A DNA stretch of 64,000 nucleotides from Terfezia claveryi. Its lineage: Eukaryota > Ascomycota > Pezizomycetes > Pezizales > Pezizaceae. Both the position numbers and the translations under genes were made by a program. This document shows positions 1 through 10,450 of this stretch, piece after piece (position 1 is the stretch's first letter; every line of letters starts with the position of its first letter). Location of the stretch: contig WHUX01000183.1 in NCBI GenBank assembly GCA_015179025.1, forward strand, positions 1-64,000, given 5' to 3'. The notes beneath the pieces are model-generated. The model was not told the origin of the DNA, made no database searches, and saw only the letters and a program-made list of their open reading frames with translations.

Positions 1-59
1 CTCTAGTTTATTTACTTTCTCACACTTCGCCGGTGTTCCTCGATTCTGTTATTTGCTTC

Positions 60-150
60 GCGGTATATAGTTGCCGGACCTGGCAGATCAACTTGCCTTG
101 TCCTCAATCCACCCGAGTTTCCGGGTTATACGGTACACCCTAAGATTCAT
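60..150 (+). mobile_element. LINE 3'-end fragment
   Basis: The stretch reads through the recurring 3'-terminal sequence of the main LINE family of this window: a CCGGACCTGGCAGATCAACTTGCC core followed by a CACCCGAGTTTCCGGG-like segment. The same core occurs near 15450, 20620, 47520 and 51530 on the plus strand and at many minus-strand sites. No poly(A) remains here. Assignment to the LINE rests on the copy at 51650-52690, where this end follows RNase H-like coding sequence. Confidence 0.6.
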
Positions 151-165
151 AATGTCGGCATCTCA

Positions 166-1929
166 ATCCTCTACATTTGAATGGTCGCAAATCACCTGAG
201 AGGGTGCAATCGAGCCTTGAGCATCCCACCCAACAAGATTACGCAACTCAAGATCCTCCCCAAAAAGAGCACGCGACTCAAGATCCCACCAAACAGGAAG
301 CAGTGCCCCACCATAGGCTTTGCAATACTACACATAGTTCCATCAATGAATCCCATGTTTTGATACCAGTAACTCCGGCAGTCTGCTCTATAGATTTAGA
401 ATATGCTTTGAGTTGCTGATATGTGAGGCGCTGCTTATCCCAGTAAAAATCTTCTCATTGTACTACTTATAGAGGTAGGTTTGCAAGATCTTTGACAATA
501 GAAGAGATATAGCTTCGTGATACTCCGAATACTTGAATCGACATGTCAACCAGGCGAGATGGGCTGGTCAATCGATATAGTAATATGCATAGCGCTTGCT
601 CTGGGACTCGTGCATACTTGTGATCTTCGCTCTGAATCAACTCATACTTCTACCAACTTGAATTCTTCAATAAGGCTCTGAATTTCTGCCCTGGAGAATC
701 GCAAGTATGCTAGACATTCACTGTCCTCCCAACCAGCTTCACCCAGCGACCAATTTCTGCCGTTCGTACGCAACTGTCGCTCGATATCTTAGTGGCTCTC
801 TGCTTGGCGGCACCCTCCAGTCCCTCTTCAGGCTCTGCTACATCTATAGAATGCAGCAACAGCACCCCCCCCCCCCCCAGCCGAAGCAGAACTACGAGCT
901 CATCTTCGAATTCCATGATGTTGAATTGTCGTGATGACTAAAATGTTATTCTGTATACCGACTTTGCTTATGCTATGTCGCTTACTAGGGTCCCAGTGGG
1001 TTTCATGGGTAAATTGGTACTACTAATGCTAGCGCGTACAAGGTGGTAAAATCCCTGTCATATGGGGCCGCCACTACAGTCAAGCTATGTTAAATCTGTT
1101 TTGCATTGTAGCAGCTGCTGCCATCCATCTCATCGCTGCTTGAACAATCGTACTGACCAAGATACAGAGCCGCAATAGGAATTGGGAGCGGACTTGGAAG
1201 CAGACTTGGAAGATGACTTGGAGGACCATGGTAATGTTTCGTTACTAAGTAACCATCCATGTCCGCTGGTACTGATAAGGAAGCATAGTGATATTCATTA
1301 TTCAGTATAATTCATATTTGTATGCGCTGATGTATTTTATATTCCTTTTTTTTTTTTTTTTTTCCCTCATTTTTCACTTCCGTGTACCTTCACTAAATTA
1401 CTACATTTGGTTATCGCATTCCCGGGGAGGACGACCTATGATCTGTCCTCCGGAGGAATTTCATTTTTGCATTCCCGGGCAGGACAGAACATTGCTACAG
1501 CTCAACCCTGCTTTATATTCTTTATATTTAGTCTGGTTGGCACAAGCCTCTCGTAGAGTCTTTATATTAGACTAGCATATTTACCAACATAGATCAGCTA
1601 GTCTTCATACCTCGTGTTCTCGTAGACTCTAGCCTGATCTTGGCATTCGCTTCTGCGATTTAATCGGAAGAGAGTCTGGGACCATACACCTCCGAAATCA
1701 TCTCCGAATCATCTCCCGGTGCCAAGATTCCCGAGATGTTAGCGTGTGGGAGGTACTAGCGTTGTTATGAGCTGCATTTCATATTTTTTTTTTTTTTTTT
1801 TTTAATGATAATGAAGCAGATACTGACACAGAACAACAGCACTTTGTTTAGCCCATACCTTTGCTTTGCTACGCCCAGCTCCACAATGCCCAGAGCAGAC
1901 CTTTCAGAGCTATAGAACCTTTCTCTGCA
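166..1929. other. No gene seen; unique sequence with homopolymer runs
   Basis: Short open frames here have no recognisable domain. A C-run lies near 866-879, and T-runs lie near 1347-1365 and 1785-1803. A TAGTCTGGTTGGCAC motif at about 1530 recurs at 35905 and 51370 and may be the end of a small repeat family. Confidence 0.5.
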
Positions 1930-2400
1930 TGTCTCCAGCATGAGTATTCAGATATCTCGAAACATGAGTATTCACATATCTCGAACATGCGAATTCAGAC
2001 ATCTCCGGCATGTATATTCACACATCTCCGGCATGAGTATTCAGACATCTCCAGCATGAGTATTCAGATATCTCGAACATGAGTATTCACATATCTCGAA
2101 CATGCGAATTCAGACATCTCCGGCATGTATATTCACACATCTCCGGCATGAGTATTCAGACATCTCCAGCATGAGTATTCAGATATCTCGAACATGAGTA
2201 TTCACATATCTCGAACATGCGAATTCAGACATCTCCGGCATGTATATTCACACATCTCCGGCATGAGTATTCAGACATCTCCGGCATGAGTATTGAAACA
2301 TCTCCAGCATGCGAATTCAGACATCTCCGGTATGCATATTCATACATCTCCAGCATGAGTATTCACACATCTCCGACATGAGTATTCAGACATCTCGAAA
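1930..2400. repeat. 23-bp minisatellite, block 1
   Basis: Tandem 23-bp units of the form ATCTCCGGCATGAGTATTC plus AGAC, with variants CGAACATGCGAATTC and CGGCATGTATATTCACAC. The unit is not a multiple of three, so the apparent open frames across it are by-products of the repeat. The same array resumes at 2508-2615 and 6398-8130. Confidence 0.95.
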
Positions 2401-2507
2401 GTACCAGCTAGTCCAGGTGAGCAAATACCAGCTAATCCAGCTGAGCGAATACCAGCTAATTCAGCTGAGCGAATACCAGCTAATCCAGCTGAGCAACTAC
2501 TAGCTCA
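2401..2507 (-). repeat. 24-bp array, inverted block
   Basis: About four units reading GAGCGAATACCAGCTAATCC plus AGCT. This is the reverse complement of the large 24-bp array that starts at 2623. The block sits between two pieces of the 23-bp minisatellite, so the two repeat families are interleaved and the 24-bp family appears in both orientations. Confidence 0.9.
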
Positions 2508-2615
2508 TCTCCGGCATGTATATTCACACATCTCCGGCATGAGTATTCAGACATCTCCGGCATGAGTATTCAAACATCTCCAGCATGCGAATTCAGACAT
2601 CTCCGGTATGCATAT
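2508..2615. repeat. 23-bp minisatellite, block 2
   Basis: Four to five further units of the 23-bp ATCTCCGGCATGAGTATTC-type repeat, lying between the inverted and direct blocks of the 24-bp array. Confidence 0.9.
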
Positions 2616-2622
2616 TCATACG

Positions 2623-4034
2623 TACTCGCTCAGCTGGATTAGCTGGTACTCGCTCAGCTGAATTAGCTGGTATTCGCTCAGCTGAATTAGCTGGTATTCG
2701 CTCAGCTGGATTCGCTGGTATTCGCTCAGCCGGATTAGCTGGTACTCGCTCAGCCGGATTAGCTGGTACTCGCTCAGCTGGATTAGCTGGTACTCGCTCA
2801 GCTGGATTAGCTGGTACTCGCTCAGCCGGATTAGCTGGTACTCGCTCAGCTGGATTAGCTGGTACTCGCTCAGCTGGATTAGCTGGTACTTGCTCAGCTG
2901 GATTAGCTGGTACTCGCTCAGCTGAATTAGCTGGTACTCGCTCAGCTGGATTCGCTGGTATTCGCTCAGCCGGATTAGCTGGTATTCGCTCAGCTGGATT
3001 AGCTGGTATTCGCTCAGCTGGATTAGCTGGTACTCGCTCAGCCGGATTAGCTGGTATTCGCTCAGCCGGATTAGCTGGTATTCGCTCAGCCGGATTAGCT
3101 GGTACTCGCTCAGCTGGATTAGCTGGTATTTGCTCAGCTGAATTAGCTGGTATTTGCTCAGCTGAATTCGCTGGTATTCGCTCAGCTGGATTAGCTGGTA
3201 TTCGCTCAGCTGGATTAGCTGGTATTTGCTCAGCTGGATTAGCTGGTACTTGCTCAGCTGGATTAGCTGGTACTCGCTCAGCTGGATTAGCTGGTATTCG
3301 CTCAGCTGGATTAGCTGGTACTCGCTCAGCCGGATTAGCTGGTATTCGCTCAGCTGGATTAGCTGGTACTCGCTCAGCCGGATTAGCTGGTATTCGCTCA
3401 GCCGGATTAGCTGGTACTCGCTCAGCTGGATTAGCTGGTATTTGCTCAGCTGAATTAGCTGGTATTTGCTCAGCTGAATTCGCTCAGCTGGATTAGCGAA
3501 GCTGGTATTTGCTCAGCTGGATTAGCTGGTACTCGCTCAGCTGAATTAGCTGGTATTCGCTCAGCTGGATTAGCTGGTATTCGCTCAGCTGGATTAGCTG
3601 GTATTTGCTCAGCTGGATTAGCTGGTACTTGCTCAGCTGGATTAGCTGGTACTCGCTCAGCTGGATTAGCTGGTATTCGCTCAGCTGGATTAGCTGGTAT
3701 TCGCTCAGCTGGACTAGCTGGTATTCGCTCAGCTGGATTAGCTGGTACTCGCTCAGCTGGATTAGCTGGTATTCGCTCAGCTGAATTAGCTGGTATTCGC
3801 TCAGCTGGATTAGCTGGTATTCGCTCAGCTGAGATTAGCTGGTATTCGCTCAGCTGAGATTAGCTGGTATTCGCTCAGCTGAGATTAGCTGGTATTCGCT
3901 CAGCTGAGATTAGCTGGTATTCGCTCAGCTGGATTAGCTGGTATTCGCTCAGCTGGATAAGCTGGTACTTGCTCAGCTGGATTAGCTGGTATTCGCTCAG
4001 CTGGATTAGCTGGTATTCGCTCAGCTGGATTAGC
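2623..4034 (+). repeat. 24-bp minisatellite, about 59 units
   Basis: The unit is TACTCGCTCAGCTGGATTAG plus CTGG, with C/T and G/A variants. Because 24 is divisible by three, the array stays open for about 300 codons on the plus strand (eight-residue GTRSAGLA repeats) and also reads as LIQLSEYQ repeats on the minus strand. I do not think it is a gene: there is no independent start context, and the frame is broken by four 25-bp units near 3828-3920 and by an irregular unit at about 3485-3510. Each unit contains near-palindromic AGCTGGATTAGCT. Confidence 0.95.
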
Positions 4035-4605
4035 AGCTTGCTTCTAGGCGGCCTGCGTTCTACAGGTATGTGGATGTAGCAGATGCTGCCAAAAGGTTTC
4101 AGATGAGCAATAGAAGGTTGTACATTATGCAGCATCTCAAAGGGGGTCTTTCTCTGAGGAAGCTGAGAATGAGGTAAGCGATTGCGGATATAGACGGCGG
4201 TAAGGCATGCTTCTGCCCAAAGACGCGGGTCTGCAGAGCTGCCAGTTTCTGTAGAAATACCGTCAATTAGCATGTTGCGGACCATTGTCTGTATTGTCCT
4301 ATTATAACGTTCTGGGACCCCATTCGACTGATGGGAATATGGAGGTGTATAGATATGCTGAATCCCCTTGGATCTTAGATATTTGTCAGCTTCTATATAC
4401 TCTCCACCGTTTGCAGTAATCATGCTTAAGACAGTGATATTATACTGTCTTTCCACGAGGGTAATATATTCCTGAATGATCTGTTGAGCATCCGGAGATT
4501 TGTTCTTTAAGAAGAAAATCCACCCCATTCTGGTAAAATCATCAATGAACGTTATATAGTATTGTGAGTTCCCGATATGGTGGGAACGGAAATTTTCTTG
4601 CTTGT
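4035..4605 (-). pseudogene. Ty1/copia integrase core fragment
   Basis: Minus-strand translation gives a copia integrase core. The entry motif HIGNSQYYITFIDDFTR lies near 4530-4570, followed by FFLKNKS, an ITANGGEY segment near 4400-4420, and SHQSNGVPERYNRTIQ, which carries the family's third catalytic acidic residue, near 4290-4335. The second catalytic Asp, normally in a DNGGE motif, reads Ala here (codon at 4412-4414), so this copy is probably inactive. The C-terminal side runs directly into the 24-bp minisatellite at 4034, which truncates the domain in frame. A stop lies upstream near 4630. No reverse transcriptase or LTRs are adjacent. Confidence 0.85.
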
Positions 4606-5059
4606 TAATTTGGGTTTTCGCTACGTCGTGTGGCTAATGTTAGTGCCTGCGATGATGTTTTTGGCTGGTTTTTAGCTGAGTACTTGCTCTGACGTTAGTA
4701 CTTGCTCTGACGTTAGCTAACGTCAAAATGATGTTCCGTGCTTTTTTTTTTGAGGGAAGTATATACGTTCACTTTTTGGGAGGTTCTATATAGATATATG
4801 TCCAACGAGACTGGCTTCTCATATGGCCAGAGAAGAATATACTTGCACTCTTTTGAGGTCCCCCTCCTTTCCTTTTTCCCGCCATTATGGTCTCTGCTTT
4901 GCTTATTTTGAAGCTCTTGATATCCCGGTCACACAGTGTATGTTCTCTCCGCTAGGATGAGAGGTACCTCTATATTTTTGGTCCCTTCGACCGGAGAGCC
5001 TGAAGGCTTAGATGGAGTAATATAGTGGGAATAAGGACATGGTTGGCCGAAGACTCATG
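4606..5059. other. No gene seen
   Basis: Intergenic. It holds a short duplicated TTAGTACTTGCTCTGACG segment near 4674-4712 and a T-run at 4742-4751. Confidence 0.5.
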
Positions 5060-5425
5060 CACTCGCTTGCATGGAGGGATGCTCGCACGGAGGAAAGCTT
5101 ACACTGGGAAGCTGGCACGGAGGGAAGCTCGCATGGAGGGAAGCTCGCATAGAGGGACAAGCTCGCACGGAGGGAAGCTCGCACAAGGGAAGCTCGCACA
5201 CGCTCGCACGGAGGGAAGCTCGTACGCGCTCGCACTAGGAAGCTCGCACACGCTCGCATGGAGGGAAGCTCGCACGGAGGGAAGCTCACACACGCTCACA
5301 ATAGAAAGCTCGCACACACTCGCATGGAGGGAAGCTCGCACTGGGAAGCTCGCACTGGGAACCTCGCACACGCTCGCACGGAGGGACGCTCACACTGGGA
5401 AGCTCGCATACCGGGATGCTCGTAC
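5060..5425. repeat. Degenerate GCTCGCAC-rich minisatellite
   Basis: Units of roughly 16 bp (GCTCGCACGGAGGGAA) and shorter variants (GCTCGCACACGCTCGCAC) are repeated over about 360 bp. The units vary in length, so it is imperfectly periodic. Open frames on both strands across it are low-complexity by-products. Confidence 0.85.
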
Positions 5426-5519
5426 ACATAGGAAGTGTACGCTTGTATGCATAGGATACGCATAGAAAGCTTGTACAGGAACGTACTGGCATATACCCAC
5501 TATAGGAGATAGCACCAGC

Positions 5520-6300
5520 CCCAATGAATCCCACTGTACCTTGCTGAACAGCCATTGTTCGAAAGGGAAAGGATTCAGGGGAATTGAAGATAGCACCGTC
5601 CCCAATAAGTCCCACTGTACCTTGCTTGGACAAAGTTGTTCAGAAGGGAAAGGATTCTGCGGAGGTTAACCGGCTATTGGAAGAGATTACGACCTCAATG
5701 AATCCCACTGTACCTTGCTTGAACAAAGTGTTCACAAGGGAAAGGATTCTGAAGAGGTTTACCGGCTATAAAGAAGGTTACAGCCCCAGTGAGTCTCACG
5801 GTACCTTGCTTGGACAAAGTGTTCACAAGGGAAAGGATTCAGTGGAAAATAACCGGCTATTTGATGAGGTTACGGCCCTATGAAGTCCCACTGTACCTTG
5901 GACAATAACAGCGATTGTTCGAAAGGGAAAGGATTCAGGGGAATGGGAGAAGGTTATGGCCCCACTGAGTCTCACGGTACCTTGCTTGGACAAAGTGTTC
6001 ACAAGGGAAATGATTCAGTAGAGAATTACCAGCTATAAAGAAGGTTACGACCCCAATGAGTCTCACGGTACCTTGCTTGGACAAAGTGTTCACAAGGGAA
6101 AGAATTCTGTGGAGGTTTACCGGCTAAGGAGAAGCTATAGAGAAGGTTACGGCCCCAATGAGTCTCATGGTACCTTGCTTGGACAAAGTGTTCACAAGGG
6201 AAAGGATTCAGAGGAGTTGGAAGAGGTTACGGCCCTACCGTATTAAGTCCCACTGTCCCTTGCTGAACAAAGTTGTTCGGAAGGGAAAGGACTTAGTAGA
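5520..6300 (+). repeat. Tandem array of a ~90-bp unit, nine copies
   Basis: The marker GTACCTTGCT(TGGACAAAG) recurs near 5535, 5618, 5710, 5801, 5891, 5977, 6068, 6170 and 6253, a spacing of 83-102 bp. Each is followed by TTCACAAGGGAAAGGATTC-like sequence and ACCGGCTA. Copies diverge by substitutions and short indels. No coding function is apparent. Confidence 0.9.
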
Positions 6301-6397
6301 GGAGATGGACCTGCAAAAAGAGGGGATAATGTCTGTGGGGATTTTTGTCAGTTTCTTTTGCATTTTCTCTATGGGTTTTGATTGCGGTGTGTGTAAG

Positions 6398-7179
6398 TAT
6401 TCACATATCTCGAACATGCGAATTCAGACATCTCCGGCATGTATTTTCACACATCTCCGGCATGAGTATTCAGACATCTCCAGCATGAGTATTCAAACAT
6501 CTCGAACATCCGAATGAGCATTCAGACATCTCCAGCATGAGTATTCAGACATCTCGAACATGCGAATTCAGACATCTCCGGCATGAGTATTCAGACATCT
6601 CCAGCATGAGCATTCAGACATCTCGAACATGCGAATTCAGACATCTCCGGCATGAGCATTCAGACATCTCCGGCATGAGTATTCAGACATCTCGAACATG
6701 CGAATTCAGACATCTCCGGCATGAGCATTCACACATCTCCGGCATGCGAATTCAGACATCTCCAGCATGAGCATTTAGACATCTCCAGCATGAGCAACAT
6801 CTCTGGCATGAGTATTCAGACATCTCGAACATGCGAATTTAGACATCTCCAGCATGAGCATTCAGACATCTCTGGCATGAGTATTCAGACATCTCGAACA
6901 TGCGAATTCAGACATCTCCGCATGAGTATTCAGACATGTCCGGCATAAGCATTCAGACATCTCCGGCATGAGTATTCACACATCTCTAGCATGAGTATTC
7001 AGACATCTCGAACATGCGAATTCAGACATCTTTGGCATGAGTATTCAGACATCTCCAGCATGAGCATTCAGACATCTCCGGCATGAGTATTCAGACATCT
7101 CCAGCATGAGCATTTAGACATCTCCAGCATGAATATTCAGACATCTCCGGCATGAGCATTCAGACATCTCCAGCATGAG
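6398..7179. repeat. 23-bp minisatellite, block 3
   Basis: About 33 units of the same 23-bp family as at 1930-2400, with GAGCATT, GAGTATT and GCGAATT variants. It is interrupted at 7180 by an LTR. Confidence 0.95.
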
Positions 7180-7696
7180 TGTAACGTGGGCTCTGGGGAC
7201 AAGGCGACCAAGGGGTACGCCGGGGCGAGGACAGGAACGAGGTAAGACACACGTAGGAGCGCTACGTGTGTGACTAGGGAAAGTAGGCTTGTCACGGACA
7301 CCTGTCACGGATGTCACGGACGATGTCACGGAGGGCAGGATGTTCAGAAGGCAGAGGCTATGGGTTTGCGAGGTGGGCAGCGGAGACACTGAGACAAGAC
7401 AAGGCAAGGGGGTGCACAGGGGAGATGCACCAGCGTGGGGAGGAGGCAAGGTCTGTATTAGGATACAAGACGTTGGATAGGGATCCAACGACAATACGAG
7501 GGACAGGGGCTATATATACATAATTCCGGGCCAGTGCAACGGAAGAATAAGCTTCCCAAGATCCCTATCTCGGAAGCCAAGCAAGATAACGATAACATCG
7601 CCTGCGTCGCAGGTGATGCCGAAGGCAACAATAACAATAACCCATCACCTGCGATCGCAGGTGATGACAAAGACAACTAAGCACACGGTTGTGACA
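7180..7696 (+). mobile_element. Solo LTR nested in the minisatellite
   Basis: A 517-bp unrelated segment begins TGTAACGTGG and ends GGTTGTGACA, so it has TG...CA termini. It is flanked on both sides by ATGAG (7175-7179 and 7697-7701), consistent with a 5-bp target duplication, although ATGAG also occurs naturally in the surrounding repeat unit. A TATATATA run near 7512 and a TCACCTGCGATCGCAGGTGA palindrome near 7646-7665 are visible. A related sequence lies inverted at 8564-9010. No internal coding region remains, so it is most simply a solo LTR. Confidence 0.75.
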
Positions 7697-8130
7697 ATGA
7701 GCAACATCTCTGGCATGAGTATTCAGACATCTCGAACATGCGAATTCACACATCTCAGGCATGAGTATTCAGACATCTCCAGCATGAGTATTCGGACATC
7801 TCGAACATGCGAATTCAGACATCTCCGGCAAAAGCATTCAGATATCTCCAACATAAGTATTCAGACATCTCGAACATGAGTATTCAGACATCTCCGAACA
7901 TGCGAATTCAGACATGTCCGGCATGAGCATTCAGACAGCTCCGGCATGAGTATTCACACATCTCTAGCATGAGTATTCAGACATCTCCAGCATGAGTATT
8001 CAAACATGTCGAACATCCGAATGAGCATTCAGACATCTCCAGCATGAGTATTCAAACATCTCGAACATGCGAATTCAGACATCTCCGGCATGAGCATTCA
8101 GACATCTCTGGCATGTATATTCATACATCT
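7697..8130. repeat. 23-bp minisatellite, block 4
   Basis: Continuation of the array after the LTR, about 18 units, ending at a TACATCTCCGG unit. Confidence 0.93.
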
Positions 8131-8414
8131 CCGGCTGGCAACCCGCAGAGGACTTGGAGAATGCACAGGATTTGGTCACCCTGTTCCACTAGCAATACCT
8201 AAGGAAGCCTCACCCAGTCGAATGATGTCGTGCCTTTTGAGAGTCATATGGCAGGGCCCATCCGACTCTCATTCTTGTTATTATTTGTGGGGTTCTTGTT
8301 CTTGTTGTTGTTTACTGTGTTGATTTTGCCGGTTGTCATACCCAGGCCTCCTTGTCGCTGGAGCTCTAGCCTAAAAGGGAGATAGTATTACAACCGTATT
8401 CTCAGTCTTGTTTT

Positions 8415-8483
8415 GATACTCGAACAGCTCTGTTTGAGTGTCGTATTGTCTTTTTGACACTCGAACAGATCTGTTCGAGTGTC
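8415..8483. repeat. Twin palindromes
   Basis: 8456-8483 is a perfect 28-nt palindrome whose first half is GACACTCGAACAGA. 8415-8442 is an imperfect version of the same palindrome (GATACTCGAACAGC and its complement-like half). They lie just outside the inverted LTR-like copy. Confidence 0.9.
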
Positions 8484-8563
8484 ATTGTTATTCTTATTGC
8501 TCATTGTTATCTCTCTTCATTCCTGATTGTGAGTCGGACAGATTCTCGTCCAACTCTCATTAT

Positions 8564-9010
8564 TGTCACCATTGTCTTTGTCATCACCTGCGGCGCAGGT
8601 GATGGGTTATTGCTATCTTGCTTGGCTCTCGAGATAGGGGTCTCGGGAAGCTTATTCCTTCCATTGCCCTGAACTATGTATATATAGCCCCTTGCCATTG
8701 TAATATCGTTGGATCCCCATCCAATGTCTTGTATGCTAATACAGACCTTGCCTCTCTCCGTAAAGGTGTACCTCCCTTGTACACCCCATCGTCTTGTCTT
8801 ACCTCGTTGATCAACCCCGCAACCCAGCTGCACTCTTACTTCCGTGTGCATCACACGCGGCACCGATTCTGCGTATCTCTCTCGCTTCTTGCCCATGCCC
8901 CGTCCCAGCCTTCCCCTAGTCACACACGTAGCATTCCTACGTGTGCGACCCCCTTACCCACTGCCCAGGCGTACCCCTTAGTCGCCTTGTCCCCCGGAGC
9001 CCTTATTACA
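8564..9010 (-). mobile_element. LTR-related copy, inverted relative to the solo LTR
   Basis: The sequence is the reverse-complement relative of 7180-7696. It shares the CACCTGCG...CGCAGGTG palindrome (8586-8603), the GGGAAGCTTATTC segment, a TATATATAG run near 8681, the CCTTGTCCCC segment and a final TTACA at 9010. Termini are TGTCAC...TTACA. I find no matching target duplication, so the left boundary is uncertain and may extend toward 8333. Confidence 0.65.
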
Positions 9011-10139
9011 AAACCCTTTACTGGTTCTGAGGGGGTTTCTTATAATACAACTCTACTGTAATCCTTTAGTGATTTTTTAGGTAGTTCTTTATATTCTATA
9101 TCCTCTCATTTGCTTTCTTTATTTCTTTATAAAAGATAGTTATTATAGTTGTTATTTCTTTCTTTCTATTCTCTTTTATCTAGAGTATAAGCTTTTTGAA
9201 CCTTAAATAGTAGTTATCCTTTTCATCCTCTACTTGTTCTCTTAAGTTTTTAAGAAATAAAAATGGGCTTATAGTTTTTTGAGATAGTTGTAGTTCTACT
9301 TGAGTTATATCTAATACTTTCTGAAGTTGATATGCTTATATTAGAGGTATATCTATTAAAGAGAAGTATATATCCTTTCGCTTAGTAGTGGGTTCCATAT
9401 CTGGAGAGACTTCTTAATTCTCTTCTTCTAAAGGATAGGTTCGGAGGGGTCAAGTTCATTTTTGATCTTATCTAGTTCTTCTTGTTCTTTACCAGTTTGT
9501 TTGATTCCTCTATTTCTAGTGAAGGGGTCCCTAAATGGAGTATAGAAGACTTTAATAGATTTCTTGAAGGCTGTTTTCTTATTTCTCAAGAGTCTCTAGA
9601 CAAGTGTCCACCTCATGCTTTTTTTTTTAAGCTTTTTAATGTTTCAACCTTGTGAGTGGAGGTATCTTAGCTGGTCTGATACTTTTATTTTCAAACAGAG
9701 GCACCTCGAGTGCTCCTTAGAAGCTTTACTGAAAACATGGTTTCAGGTTGGAGAAACTTGCCTTGAAGCCACAGGTCCTGACTGTTCCAAGAAACCTTAG
9801 CAGTATAAATGGAGGCAGGTTAGACATTTTGTAATCACTGGTTAAAAGGGGTCCTCGTTCAAACGAGGTGTTGCTACCAACTGTAAGGGATCAACTCTGT
9901 AGATTCTACCTATCTGCCTAGAGGTTCCTCCTCCCTCGAGGATCTCCCCCTTATCTACATGGTGCCATCCCTTCCCTCGTATATCCTTTTTTTCCCGTTC
10001 TGTCTTTTAGTGTACAGGAGGCTAGTGTCCCCAGCTAGCTCTTTCCGTGTAAGGGGACCTTACACGTATAATTAGACCCCATGCATCTGGTAGATAGCCA
10101 ATAACTCTTCCTCATGGTGGTTCAAATCCGCGTGAAGTA
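9011..10139. other. AT-rich stretch with decayed coding remnants, no intact gene
   Basis: The minus strand at about 9430-9585 can be read for some 40 codons (KVFYTPFRDPFTRNRGIKQ and onward) before stops. It looks like eroded retroelement coding sequence, but I cannot assign a family. T-runs lie near 9619. The remainder shows nothing recognisable. Confidence 0.4.
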
Positions 10140-10450
10140 TGGTAGCTAGCTATCGGCTGAGAGGGCGTGGTGGTTAACGTTCCACTCTGACCTTATGATG
10201 TCGTAGCCTTTTCCGGGCCCTGCTGCAGCCCCTAACGCCTTGTGTTGCTGACGTATGCCTCCTTCTCTAACTATTGAGGCCTCAGAGGGGGTGACCTGGC
10301 CCAGAGTGGAGCTGAAGGCTGCTAGGTCACCTGCCAAACAGTTTCCTTTGATGCCTATGTGGGAGCGGACTAATGAATACGTGGAGTCGAAATTCCTTTT
10401 ATGCCGTTCTGTGAGGAGATCAGCTAGTTTGGGCTCAATTCCTGACCTGG
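10140..10450 (-). pseudogene. LINE ORF2 C-terminal fragment
   Basis: Minus-strand translation gives LAAFSSTLGQVTPSEASIV and a SEWNVNHHALSA motif. These align with the post-RNase H region of two other LINE fragments here: 47150-47400, which reads SEWNRRAH, and 52000-52480. In fungal Tad-like LINEs this region follows the RNase H domain. Only about 100 codons remain and there is no start. Confidence 0.65.

Noticed and set aside
2585..3496. A 303-codon open frame of GTRSAGLA repeats
   Set aside because: It is produced by the 24-bp period of the minisatellite. It has no separate start context or non-repeat domain, and frame breaks occur in the same array downstream.
5008..5633. Several Cys/Ser/Arg-rich frames on both strands
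   Set aside because: They follow the GCTCGCAC repeat and overlap each other in multiple frames, typical of repeat by-products.
10121..10135. A B-box-like GGTTCAAATCC
   Set aside because: No A box at the right distance and no pairing acceptor stem. It lies beside a LINE fragment.
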